DNA of 64,000 bases. It comes from Terana coerulea (lineage: Eukaryota; Basidiomycota; Agaricomycetes; Polyporales; Phanerochaetaceae). The translations under genes and the position numbers were made by a program. The stretch lies in assembly GCA_024811115.1 (NCBI GenBank), contig JAKOGH010000248.1, positions 17,339 through 81,338 of the forward strand, in the 5' to 3' direction. Positions within the stretch are counted from its first letter, which is position 1. Every line of letters begins with the position of its first letter. The notes beneath the pieces are model-generated. The model was not told the DNA's origin. It was given only the letters and a program-made list of their open reading frames with translations, and ran no database searches. This document shows positions 15,595-25,408 of the stretch, piece by piece.

Positions 15595-17320
15595 ATGTCT
15601 TACTCTTGGACGGAGAATAGACCGAACATGAATACCTCGAGTGCAGCCTGGGAAAAGTCCTGGGAGCGAGACTTTGAGCGGAATTTTCGTATTCTCGGTC
15701 GCCTCTCGGGCAATCTCTCTACTATGCTGCCTAAAGAAATGGTGGCCATGTCGAACACCGATCAGGCTCTCTTTCAACTCGAGCGAGAAGCTGGACTGCT
15801 CTGTGAACTGCAGCAGGATCTCTCGAAGGCAGCAGCCGCTCACTTCGCCGAGGACGATTTTGAGAGGAGTTGGAAGGCACTCGAGCCGAACAGACGAGAG
15901 CAGATTATCATGGAGGGGCTTGTGCGAACGATGCGTATACCAGACATGGAGCAGCGCCGGCAGTGGTGCCCAGACTCGACCGTGAAGAACATGGCTGTTC
16001 GGAATGGCGACGAATACCTGCGCATGCTGAAGTCCTTACTTCCTTCGAGCTTGCAGACCACGATCACGGAGCCGCTTCACGTACCACACCCGATGGTGGA
16101 TCGTTTATTCACGCCTAGTGCCGCTCAGCTCCGTGATGCTGGCTACAAGACAGTCTTTCGCTCGTTCAAGACGAGTCGAACGTATGCGCTAACTACCGTC
16201 ATATGGAACATTCTTCTTGCCTTTGTGCGTCCATCTTCCTGTGGCTCAAACACAAAGCGAGCTGACTCCCTTCCAGTATGGCAAAGAAGAGGCACAGATG
16301 CCCATCAAACCAAGTCGCGGCAAATTGGATGCCTTGAGCACAGATGCCGCTACCCAAAGAGTTGCAAGGAAGTGGTTAGAGAGCACAACAACTCAAGAAA
16401 AGCGCATGAGTACGCGTGTCTCGCTTGCGGCCGCACAGAGTCTATGCTTCCTACCGGTCAGAAACTCTTGTCATGTAGCAAGTGCGGTAAGATCGACAGA
16501 CGTGTCTTCTATTGTTCGCGGTGAGTCTTCATTTGTGGTGCTAGACATACCTTTTTGATTGCATTGTCCGTAGTGAATGCCAAGTCAAAGATTGGAAGAG
16601 TGGAAAACCAAGGCCTCACAAGATTATCTGCGGCAAGCCACTCGACGAAGACGAACTGCAAGACCTGCGTCAGCAGGCGGAGTCTCAACAAACGGCCTCC
16701 AATACGCCGTGGCTTCCAGATGCAAGTCCTTCTTACAAGCGTTCTCCAGCTCTTCTGCATCAGCTCTCCCTACTCGCAATGGGAGATGGTATTGACTATG
16801 TCGTACGTCCGAGCGCGAACACCAGCATATGAAATCTCACTCGTGTTATTGACAGGTCGTGTACCCTTATCCTGGAGCCCGATCATGGCATTCGCATCAC
16901 GGAAAAGGCAGGTACGTTATTTTCATGTCCTCGACGAATGTAACTCTTAGTTGTGGCGTTCGATCCAGAGAAAATCCTCTTTCAGGTCCAGCGCAATCGA
17001 GGTACGGCTCAATAGTTGTATTATTTCACGGTACTCAAAACCCTTTCCTTTCAGCTTTTCGTACTGGCGACAAGCTAGCTGTGAACGCTATGTACGCTGT
17101 CATTCGGTCCTACTTGGACGAAGCTGGGATCCCTCGAGCACTTCTACGCAAGCAGCTGGAATCTGAGTTCGGTTTCCCGGTCACCGTGGCGGACAACGCA
17201 TCGGTGGACGAAACGGTTGCTTTGACCCATGACCTGACCTTTGACGAAATCGGGTTTGTGTCCAATGGGATCAAGCTGCAGATTGACCAATGGAATGCGA
17301 AACAGGGAGCGTCGTCGTGA
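15595..17320 (+). CDS. MYND-family protein copy A, with offsetting frameshifts
   Basis: Exons 15595-16224, 16277-16520, 16574-16802, 16856-16911, 16951-17001 and 17055-17320 (GT-AG) splice to an uninterrupted 491-aa frame. The N-terminal 210 residues (PNMNTSSAAWEKSWERDF... PLHVPHPMVDRLF) and the C-terminal 88 residues (FRTGDKLAVNAMYAV... LRKQLESEFGFPV) match copies C and D. The middle does not: a one-base loss in exon 2 puts the MYND zinc finger out of frame, and a one-base gain in exon 4 restores the frame. Read in the paralogue frame, exon 2 still has an intact finger (YACLACGRTES..LLSCSKCGKIDRRVFYCSR, continued by EC and later His/Cys in exon 3). If intron 1 (52 nt) is retained, the frame enters the finger. 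MYND fingers bind proline-rich partner peptides. Function unknown. Confidence 0.65.
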
Positions 17321-18081
17321 AGGATCTTAGTGCGGAATCAGTGCTATAGCGGACTTGTCTCGATATCGCAAGTTGGTCAGTCCCGTTGTTTATACCACTC
17401 GTCTCATCTGCACACCTGAAAGCCTGAGGCTTCGCTCACCTGTCTTGTGGCTGACGCTTCTGCCAGTATCCCACACCCATCACGACAATCCATGCACAGT
17501 ACATTGCCAATCTACTTGAGATGACATCTCCGTCGGCAATTGCATCGTGTTGACTGCACGTGCGTCTCGAATCTGTTATTACAACTTCAAGCCACATCGT
17601 ACATATATATGTTGCATCCTGCAATGGGTTCAAATCATATACTGGCATATGTATCTTGTTCTGTCCAGTCTTGCCCATAATCACCGTTATGGTCAACAGA
17701 ATGTCAGCCATTCAAGCTTACAACGGAGTCGGCTCATTCAAGGTACTTGTCCCTATATCATGTCCTCAAACAGCCGATCCCTGTCCGAACAGTAAATTCC
17801 TCTAGAGACGTTAGAGTCAACAGCGCGTCACATGCAAGCTCTTCCCAGTGGACTGAGGCCAACCCTTCAAGTATCTGTTTGCCTTGGACCTACAAATTTA
17901 AAGTACTACCTCCCGCGGCATCTCCCAACATTCAACATTTTCAACGCTATCCGGTGTGACAGAAATGTGACTGTCACAATGATTACTGGTGACTATCACG
18001 GTCACACCTTGCTTGCTGTCTCGCGTTCTGCTTCCACCGACTTCCCTTCGGCTTACAGGAGCTGCACGCAGCTTCCCCATC
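17321..18081. other. Spacer between MYND copies A and B
   Basis: No coding frame is supported. The last 120 bases hold the promoter of copy B: GTGACTGTCACAATGATT at about 17967-17984 and a GGTCACACC box at about 18000-18008. Both match the motif pair seen upstream of copies A, C and D. Confidence 0.5.
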
Positions 18082-18618
18082 ATGGCGAACGCTTCGAGGT
18101 CAGACAGACCAGACATGGAAACCTCAACTTTGGCCTGGGAGAAGTCCTGGGAGCGAGACCTTGAACTTAAATTCGGGATGCTCAGCCTACTGCCAGGCAA
18201 TTTCTCGAGCATATACGGGTGCACCAAGGAAACAGTGGTTATTTCAAGCACCGACGACGCTATCCTTGCGCTTGAATCTGACGAACGTGCATTATGCCGC
18301 CTACAAGAAGATCTTGCTAGGCAGGCAGCTGCTCACTTCGCTGAAAATGACTTCGAAAAGACTTGGAAGGCACTTGCAGCGGAAAGAAGAGAGCAGGGGA
18401 TTTTGGAAGGGATTGTGCATACGATGCGTCAACCACAGTTGGAGTTGACCTGAGACCTCTGTCCAGACTCAACCCTGAAGCATTTGGCTGCTCGGGACGG
18501 TGAAGAATACTTGCGCATGCCAAAGTGCTTGCTGCCTTCAGATCTGCAGACCGCGATAACGGAACCGCTTCATATGCTGCATCCACTGACGGATCGGTTG
18601 TTCACGCCTACTACAGAA

Positions 18619-19388
18619 CAGTGTTGGCAAGGTCAGCTTGACCTGGTCAAGAAAAGGTCAATCTGATGTGACTGGTAGGTCGGTTGACCGGTCAGTCGAC
18701 CGGTCAAGGGTCAGGCGCCCAGGTTTCAGTCCAAGCGCCCATGTGGTCATGGCGCACGCCGCGGACCAAGCGCAGACTGCGCCGGAGGTGTAGTTCAAGC
18801 ACAAGCCATCGCGAATGAGAGCATAGATGCGTCCGACGTAGCATAGATTTATTCTAGACCTTATAAACACACCCTAATGTGAGTTCAGTGAAGTGGCAGA
18901 GGAGCTGGTTAGGAATGCCGGTGCCTGAAGTGGATAACCTCAATGTGCTCACTGAAGCCTCCCGACTTCTCGCAACATTACTGGCAGGGCGCCTGCATGC
19001 ATTACATGCCTCTCAACAGCTATGCCTCTCTCAGCTGCCATCAACTGTAGGGACCAGTAGTGGACACTCTCATACCTCCAAAGACTGACACGGCTACCCT
19101 TGCAGACACTCCTTGCACATTCTATGGATGCAGACCCTCCGGAAAAACTGGCAATACAAGCAATTTGCAAAATGAGATTGCATTATATGACTGCATTCAG
19201 TCCGACACCACTTGATTTCGTAGTGGTAGGCATTCTGATACACTCAGTATAAAATATATGTAATCGTAATGACTCATCCCATCATTCCCACGGCTTATCT
19301 TTGACCGGTCAGTGATTGACTGACCCCTTTGACCCCTTGACCTGACCTTTGACCTGACTGGTCATGACCCCGGTCAATGACAACACTG
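18619..19388. mobile_element. hAT-type MITE (element A) inside MYND-B
   Basis: 770 bp with termini CAGTGTTG...CAACACTG, the classic hAT end, flanked by 8-bp target copies ctacagaa (18611-18618) and ctacaaaa (19389-19396), which differ at one base. Subterminal regions are crowded with GGTCA/TGACC motifs in both orientations, as transposase-binding sites often are. There is no coding capacity, so it is non-autonomous. Confidence 0.9.
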
Positions 19389-19716
19389 CTACAAAACAGC
19401 TAGGTGACCCTAGATGCAAGATGTTCTATCGTGGGTTCAAGATCATCCAGACGTACTTCCTCACCACTCTCTTATATAACATTTGCTTGTATTCATGCGT
19501 CTTCCCTTATCTTCTGGATGAAAGATTAATATGTCTCCTACAGTACAGCGAGGAGAGGACTCTGTTACCTGGCAAGACAGCGTACAATAATAAGATACAC
19601 AGACTCGTCACGGACTCCAAGCTCATACGGCGTTGCAAGAGAGGCGGAGAGATTGAGCAAAGACCTTAGAAAAGGGGCTAATTGCACGTGCATCACTTGC
19701 CACCGTTCGAGTCTAC

Positions 19717-20189
19717 TGTAATGGTTCGACCGTTACACGGCCATTCTAGCACACACACGGACACTTTAGCACACTCACAGGCACTCTAGATACATACACG
19801 GGCACTCGTATATACTCAACGGACACTCCACGGTCTCTGTAGCACGGTCCGGGCGTTTCAGACATTCTGGTTGCTTATGATTTCCTTATCTGGCTCCATT
19901 CCTTCCCCATTCGTCTCGGGCGCTCTGTATTTCCAACCAGGCACTCGCGTCCTCCTTTCATCCCTCTCGTGTTCTCGTTTCTCCCTATCGATTCGTCTTT
20001 ATGTACCTGACACTAGCTTACTGGCGTTGTCTTATAGTCTACGGCCTTCCGTCCTGTACCTCGTCGAATCAACGCCAGTGTCTGGCACCCTCACTCGAAT
20101 TCCCCCCGCTTCGCTCTCGTCCTCGCCGTCTTCAATGTCTGCCTGTCCTCTGGAAGGTTTTGCCCTCATCCCTCGGCATGCCCTTTACA
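19717..20189 (+). mobile_element. Solo LTR inside the MYND-B finger exon
   Basis: 473 bp beginning TGTAATGG and ending CCTTTACA (TG...CA ends, TGTAA/TTACA inverted), flanked by the perfect 5-bp duplication tctac (19712-19716 and 20190-20194). This is the footprint of an LTR retrotransposon after recombination between its LTRs. The interior has short CA-rich repeats (acacacggacac, ggcactc). It interrupts the MYND finger between the first and second cysteine pairs. Confidence 0.85.
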
Positions 20190-20474
20190 TCTACGCTGCC
20201 TTCAGGGCAAAAGCTGATGGGATGTAGCAAGTACGGCAAGATCAAACAGCGTGTCCTTTATTGCTCACAGTGAGTCTTGTTCTTAAGCATAAATAGGCAG
20301 ACTTCTGATCATAATCCTTGCAGTGAGTGCCAAGTCAAGCATTGGAAGAGCGGCAAACTGTGGCCTCATAAATTAATCTGCAGAAAGCCACAAAACAAAG
20401 ATGATAGGGAAGACCTTCAGTGACAGGTAAAACCACAACAAACCGCTCCAAGCACACTGTGGCTCCCTGAAGCA

Positions 20475-21037
20475 TATCACAAAACTCTAATACTCACCTG
20501 CTAGGAATGCTTGAAGGGGTTGGGGAGAGCAGAGGACTTTGAGTAAAGCAAGTAGAGGAGATATGAATCAACGATGTTGTTAAGTCTGGGGTATTAGCCC
20601 TCAGACCAGCCTCCTTATATACATGTGTAGAGGGACCCCAGACACTATCTAAGACCTCCAATACCATATGCTGACTGATACAGTCAGGTGATCCATGACT
20701 AAGGCTTCAGAGCATACTGCCGCTCTAACTCCCTTATCGGATCTGACCTAGCTATCATGCTAACATCAACACTATCTAGATGTCCTAATCTAGCTACTGT
20801 ACACTAGCAGTACACGATGTCATAGTGACCTCATAGTGAGGTCATAGTCTAGAACGAATCCAGAACTGAGTCCATGATCCTGTGTCCGTATGAGGCATAT
20901 CCCTGATAACCATGCGTCCATTGCATGGCCAACTGATCAGCATCTTGTAACGCTGTTGTGACGACTGGGTAACATGTCCCGTGACTTGATGTTACACTCT
21001 AAGCGCTATATACTAGCACTGAGGGAAAGTTGTGACA
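20475..21037 (-). mobile_element. Second solo LTR inside MYND-B
   Basis: 563 bp flanked by perfect 5-bp copies aagca (20470-20474 and 21038-21042). On the minus strand it starts TGTCACAAC, as many fungal Ty3/Gypsy LTRs do, and ends TTGTGATA, the mirror image with one change from TTGTGACA. A TATATAAGG promoter-like box (minus strand, about 20615) suits an LTR promoter. No internal retroelement region remains. Confidence 0.85.
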
Positions 21038-21417
21038 AAGCAGATCCTTCCTATAAGCGATCACCGGCGCTCCTGCACCAGCTCACCTCGGTTGGGATTG
21101 AATGGGACTATGTTGTATGTCTGGTCCAGACTGTCTAAATGAATGTCTTGGGACTAATTCATGCTCCGCAGGTTATGCAGCCTGGTCTTGACACGGACAA
21201 CTTGAACATTTGCCTCGGTCTGGAAGGTGAGTTTGTTTGCTGCATCTTCTATTCGACATTTCTCAGTGGTTTCCTCCAGAGAAAATCTGTTTCTGGATCC
21301 ATCGAAACTGAGGTGCGACAGTCAACCTATCCTGCTTACAGTGACTGAAGCTTGTCAAACTCAGCTTTTCGCAACAGCGACCAGTATGCAGTGAGCGCCA
21401 TGTACACTCTCCTGCAG

Positions 21418-22443
21418 TAGTGTTGCCAAAGTTCAGTTCGGTTCGGTGGTTCAGAACCAGAACCGATGAACTGAGCCATGTGGTTCAGTTCGGTTCTGTT
21501 CTGGTTCAGCCTCTAGGTAACTTGGTTTGGTTCTTGGTTTGAGGCATAGCTGTCACACCCTAAACCAAGTTTGAACCGGTTCGAACCCATCAGCAAAACA
21601 TACAAGCGCTGATGACTGATGAGCGCTGACGAGCACTGAGAGAACTGACGAACAGTTTGGAACTGAAGTTCAAGCCCTGCTGAAGCCGGACTTTTACTAG
21701 ATTTTGTATTTTCTTAGTTCCTCATGTTTCATAAACTATGCTGGACGTGAATGATGATGGTTTACTCACCGAAGCTTTGCTGCAAGAGTCGGATGCAAGA
21801 GGGGTCAAAACGTCTGAGAGCGCCTCAAAACGACTACTGAGACAGGCAAGCGCTGACGGCACTGAAGGGATTAAAGCAGCGCTGAGATGGCTTCATCAGT
21901 ACCTGTCAGTACCGCTCAGCGCCAATGCAACTTTGCTGATGCCATGAACTATGTACATGTTATGTAGTGTATTTGTACTGGGATTTATAGAGAAAAGTAC
22001 ATGAACTTACTTACTGTAGCATGTCTAAACTATTTTTTCATTATTGTGCTTGTAAACTGAGCACCAAATGTTGCTCTGCTTATGTTTTGGTGTATACATG
22101 ATACCATCAATAGCTGCCAAAAATGGCAACTGGCAGCCTCTATCAGACGCTGAGCTTCAAAATGTCATAATATAAGGCTTTTGCACTATACAAACCCTTC
22201 TAGATGTCAATATATAACTCTATTATGATTTACCATTGCAATTATACTGATTTGACAGAGTAAAGCAGATATATACATGGTTCAATGGTTCGAACCAGTT
22301 CAAACCCTGAACTGAACCAACCGAACCAGTTCATGCTAGTTCGGTTCAGTTCAGTTCTGGTTCGGCTACTAAACACTTGGTTCTGGTTCTGGTTCTGACA
22401 AAAATGGGCCCGAACCGAACTGAACTGAACTTCGGCAACACTA
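21418..22443. mobile_element. hAT-type MITE (element B, copy 1) with nested insert
   Basis: 1026 bp with ends TAGTGTTGCC...GGCAACACTA and perfect 8-bp target copies tcctgcag (21410-21417, 22444-22451). Long GGTTCGGTTC/GAACCGAAC subterminal repeats make the two ends able to fold together. The AT-rich core from about 21950 to 22260 matches the copy at 36661-37297 closely. A 354-bp element (21588-21941) sits inside it, which explains why this copy is longer. No transposase. Confidence 0.92.
21588..21941 (+). mobile_element. Nested TIR element C, copy 1
   Basis: Bounded by CATCAGCAAA and TTTGCTGATG. The same sequence occurs in opposite orientation at 37978-38330 inside E2. Interior repeats of the type AGCGCTGA/TCAGCGC fill both ends. 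The flanks are cc...cc here and ta...ta at the other site, so a 2-bp target duplication is possible. A 69-codon frame inside (21738-21947) is also present in the other copy but shows no known domain. Confidence 0.8.
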
Positions 22444-22497
22444 TCCTGCAGCATGACTTGCACAATGCTCCAAATCCTCCGAGTCAGCAGCTCCTAC

Positions 22498-22854
22498 TAG
22501 TGATTGGCAAGGGTAAACCCTCTATGCTTAGAGGCTAACCCTTACCCTTACCCTTCAAAACCCTTACCCTCATGAAGGGTAAGGGTTGGGGTTACCCTTC
22601 AAACCCTTGCCAAAATGGGCAGAAAATGGTGCTTTGAGTGCTTTTTCATTCAATCATAATGTCAGCCTTCTATTTGAGTAGCTTGCATTGATATAGAAAG
22701 CACTCACAACACTTGTAGCTCTATCTAGCAACACATCTGCTATTTGAATGCAAACCCCTGCCAGACAAGGGTTAACCTTTCCCAACCCTTACCCTTACCC
22801 TTCATACCCTTACCCTTAACCCTCCGAGGGTTAGCAAACCCCTGCCTATCACTA
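22498..22854. mobile_element. hAT-type MITE (element D) made of CCCTTA repeats
   Basis: 357 bp with ends TAGTGATTGGCA and (inverted) TAGTGATAGGCA. The flanks gctcctac (22490-22497) and gctcctca (22855-22862) look like a decayed 8-bp duplication. Both subterminal regions consist of repeated CCCTTA units (AACCCTTACCCTTACCC and inverse), which differ from the chromosome's own CCCTAA telomere repeat. No coding frame. Confidence 0.8.
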
Positions 22855-23009
22855 GCTCCTCACGCAAGCAACTCGAGTCTGAGTATGGCTGTTCTGTCAC
22901 CATGTCGGATGACACGCCAGTTGAAGTGTTTTTCTTGGGTTTCAGCAACACGAGCGAAGACGAACACCAACTTGTGAGCAGCGGTATCATGATGCAACCC
23001 AACTTTTGA

Positions 23010-24009
23010 AAGCACAGAGTGCAGCAGCTTCATGAATTATGAGGCCTTGAGGACCCGACCTTAACATACTTCATCCTGGCTTTGTGAGTTTCAGAGTTAG
23101 AATGCCTACATTACTCATCTGACTCCAATTTCATAGGTGTACACATTGCGTCAGAATCTTGAGCTCATTAGCACTTCGTGCATTCAATGGGCATTTTTAT
23201 TTGTACTGCGCTCCTCGCTAGCATTTTGTACCTGTCTAGGACTGCTAGCTCTCGAGCTATACACTTAGATAGGAAACGCTCAATTGACAATGACATGTAA
23301 TTGATGCGGCCGCGCTCTTGGCAGGTGTGTTCTGTGGTGCCCTCCTTCACCTATTACCAATAGAGTATGACACAGAAGTGTTCAAAGAAGATGTACTTGC
23401 CTTCCTCAGGCCCTGCAAGCTCAGGCAAGTATTGCTGCGCTGTACTGGCCCTCCTCAGCCAGCACTGACCGACCGCCTCAGACGACCCGCGCTGTCTGTC
23501 AGACACACCCGGTGAGCTTCGTGCTCTCGCAGCTGCAGCCCGCATGTTGGACATGTGAATGCCGATATACCGTTAAATTCACAAGTACCTGGGGCGCGTC
23601 GTCGCAGCACGAGGAGGTCACAACGGCGGTGACTCTTGCGTCATGTTAGGGCTGAACGGTACCACTCGCCACGCAGAGATAGCTCCTCCGCAGCTCGGAC
23701 GTGTAGCACGTTGTCCATGCGCTAGTATCGTAAAAGCACAATATATTTGCTACACAATCTAAATACAGCAGGTTCTCAGATCCTGTTATACTTTGAGTGT
23801 TGCGTCCAACACTTAGTGGAGTGTACAGGTAGGCCTATGTCCTCGCGTGTGCGTTGGTGTGCCATTGCATGGCCGCGAAGGAAAGAGGACATGGAAGGTG
23901 GGAGGAGCCGTGACACTAGACAAGGCGATGTGAGGATTTTGCCGCACCAGCTCCGCCAAATCGCCTCACGTCGAAACATGACTGTGACGTGTACCAAATT
24001 CTCCGAGAA
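23010..24009. other. Spacer with a duplicated non-coding block
   Basis: From about 23450 to 23790 the sequence resembles 26345-26990: both contain a CACCCGG(T/C)GAGCT stretch, a GTTAAATTCACAAG/GTCGAACTCACAAG stretch, and a cacaat(a/g)tatttg(c/t)tac run at the right end. The block may be a degraded gene or repeat; no frame is convincing in either copy. Confidence 0.45.
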
Positions 24010-25408
24010 TTAAGCTTGCAACGGGGTCGGCTCGCTCAAAATATCCCTGTGCCATGGCCTCAAGCGGCAGCTCTCCGTTCGGACGGTAAATTCTTCCAGA
24101 GACGCTACCGTCGACAGCGCGTGGCGCGCAAGATCTTCCCAGCGGACTGAGGCCAACTCTTGAATTACCCTCTTCGCCTCCCTATATATCATCGTCTCTC
24201 GCGGCATCTCCAGCAGTATCCGAGTGATACCACATGCGCGTATATCCGAGAGAAAGCGAAACTGTGGAGGAATCCTGTCAGCGTATATTACGACAGACTT
24301 GTAGAAGGATACGCACAAATGACCTGATGGAAAGCTGTACCTTAGGGCACTCAAGGGCCTGTATGCACAAGTGCAGATCCTTAAGACCCCGCGGTGCCTC
24401 TTGTAGGGCGGTCGGGATCATTGGCCACTGCAGGGTCCGATCGGTTAACGAAAGTCGCAGGCGCGCTGGGCGGCAGTCGCGTAGAACATCTAAGAGCATG
24501 TTGGGTTCCGTTGTGCCGGATGCGACAGTGGCGTCAAGCAGCTCAACCTGGCTCTGAACCCCGAGCCGCCATAGGCTAAAGATCGGCCCTGCGAGGGAGT
24601 GCAGAAAAGACCAGTGCATTCTCTGTTGCAAACGTATGTTGGCAGCGCGCTCTAATTCGAACCTTTCGTTGAGGTCGTAGTTCAGATTGCCTGTGGGGTG
24701 GGAGAAAACGAGATCTCGCAAGTTGGGGAAAGCGGTACACATGACTGAGATGTCAACCTGCCGGCCTGACATCCACTGAAGATGGTGCACATTTGGGTAT
24801 GTGAATCCAGGAGTGATACTAGGACCATCTTCAACAAGCGAGTGGCATGTGATCGATAGCTCCTGGAGGGACGGCGCAAATCGGATGAGAGTGGGTATAG
24901 GATCGAAGTCGAAAGACGACCATCTCGAGATCCGTACAGCTTCCAGCGGGGAGTTAATGACGTCAAGAAGAGTCGACAAGGGCTCCAGATATCGTTGCGT
25001 CCCGTCGGCAATCTTGAGGGATTTGAGCTTCGATAGGTACGCCAGCTGCTCTACAAATCGGCGGTGCAACCTGAGTTTCTTCCGAGAGAGACAAAACAAG
25101 GACAGTGCTTGAATGTTCGATGTGTGACGTAGGGTGTTTAGAAAATCAGAGAGCACGTCGTGGGCCGAGTCTCCGTACATGAGCGTGAGGCCAGTGATAT
25201 GTGTGCATCGAATCGGATTGTTGATGAGATAGCGCCAAAGGGCAGCAGACGAGGCGTCCAGCGCTACGCGTGGAGATTTCAAGAGTAGGGGCAGTGCAAG
25301 ATCGTGAAACGTGCGGCTCGTGCGCATCATGGACACCAAGTCCTTCTGAGCAAGATGCTCCATTATCAACGCGAGGACGTCGTAGTTGAGCTCAGGTGCC
25401 GCCGGCAA
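24010..25408 (-). CDS. F-box / leucine-rich protein
   Basis: Two exons on the minus strand, 25408-24324 and 24274-24010, with a 49-nt intron (AG|GTCATT donor, unusual; GCTGACAG acceptor), giving 449 aa. The N-terminus (ELNYDVLALIMEHLAQKDLVSMMRTSRTFHDLALPLLL) is an F-box. Then come irregular Leu-rich stretches (ITGLTLMYG, IQALSLFCLS, LKSLKIADG, LQELSITCHSL, NVHHLQWMSG, NLRDLVFSH), the usual substrate-binding array of mushroom F-box/LRR proteins in SCF ubiquitin ligases. Without the intron the frame ends at 24278, 26 codons after the splice site. The downstream exon reads well (FLSDIRACGITRILLEMPRE), so I prefer the spliced form. Confidence 0.85.

Larger units (their letters stand above)
18082..23009 (+). 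pseudogene. MYND-family copy B, wrecked by transposon insertions
   Basis: The pieces can be laid end to end against copies A and C: N-terminal exon 18082-18618 and 19397-19510, linker 19511-19711, MYND finger 20195-20270, ECQVKHWKSG exon 20326-20469, then 21043-21115, 21172-21228, 21268-21316, 21365-21409 and the C-terminus 22452-22497 plus 22855-23009. A TGA at 18451-18453 stops the first exon. Five insertions with target-site duplications lie between the pieces: two hAT-type MITEs, two solo LTRs and a third MITE, one of them carrying a nested element. Removing the first insertion and one target copy restores the reading ..TTEQLGDPRCK.. across the junction. Further in-frame stops and indels confirm that it is dead. 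Confidence 0.9.

Noticed and set aside
18619..19388. Long intron in MYND-B
   Set aside because: The hAT ends and 8-bp target duplication explain the interruption better than splice sites, and the other copies have no intron there.
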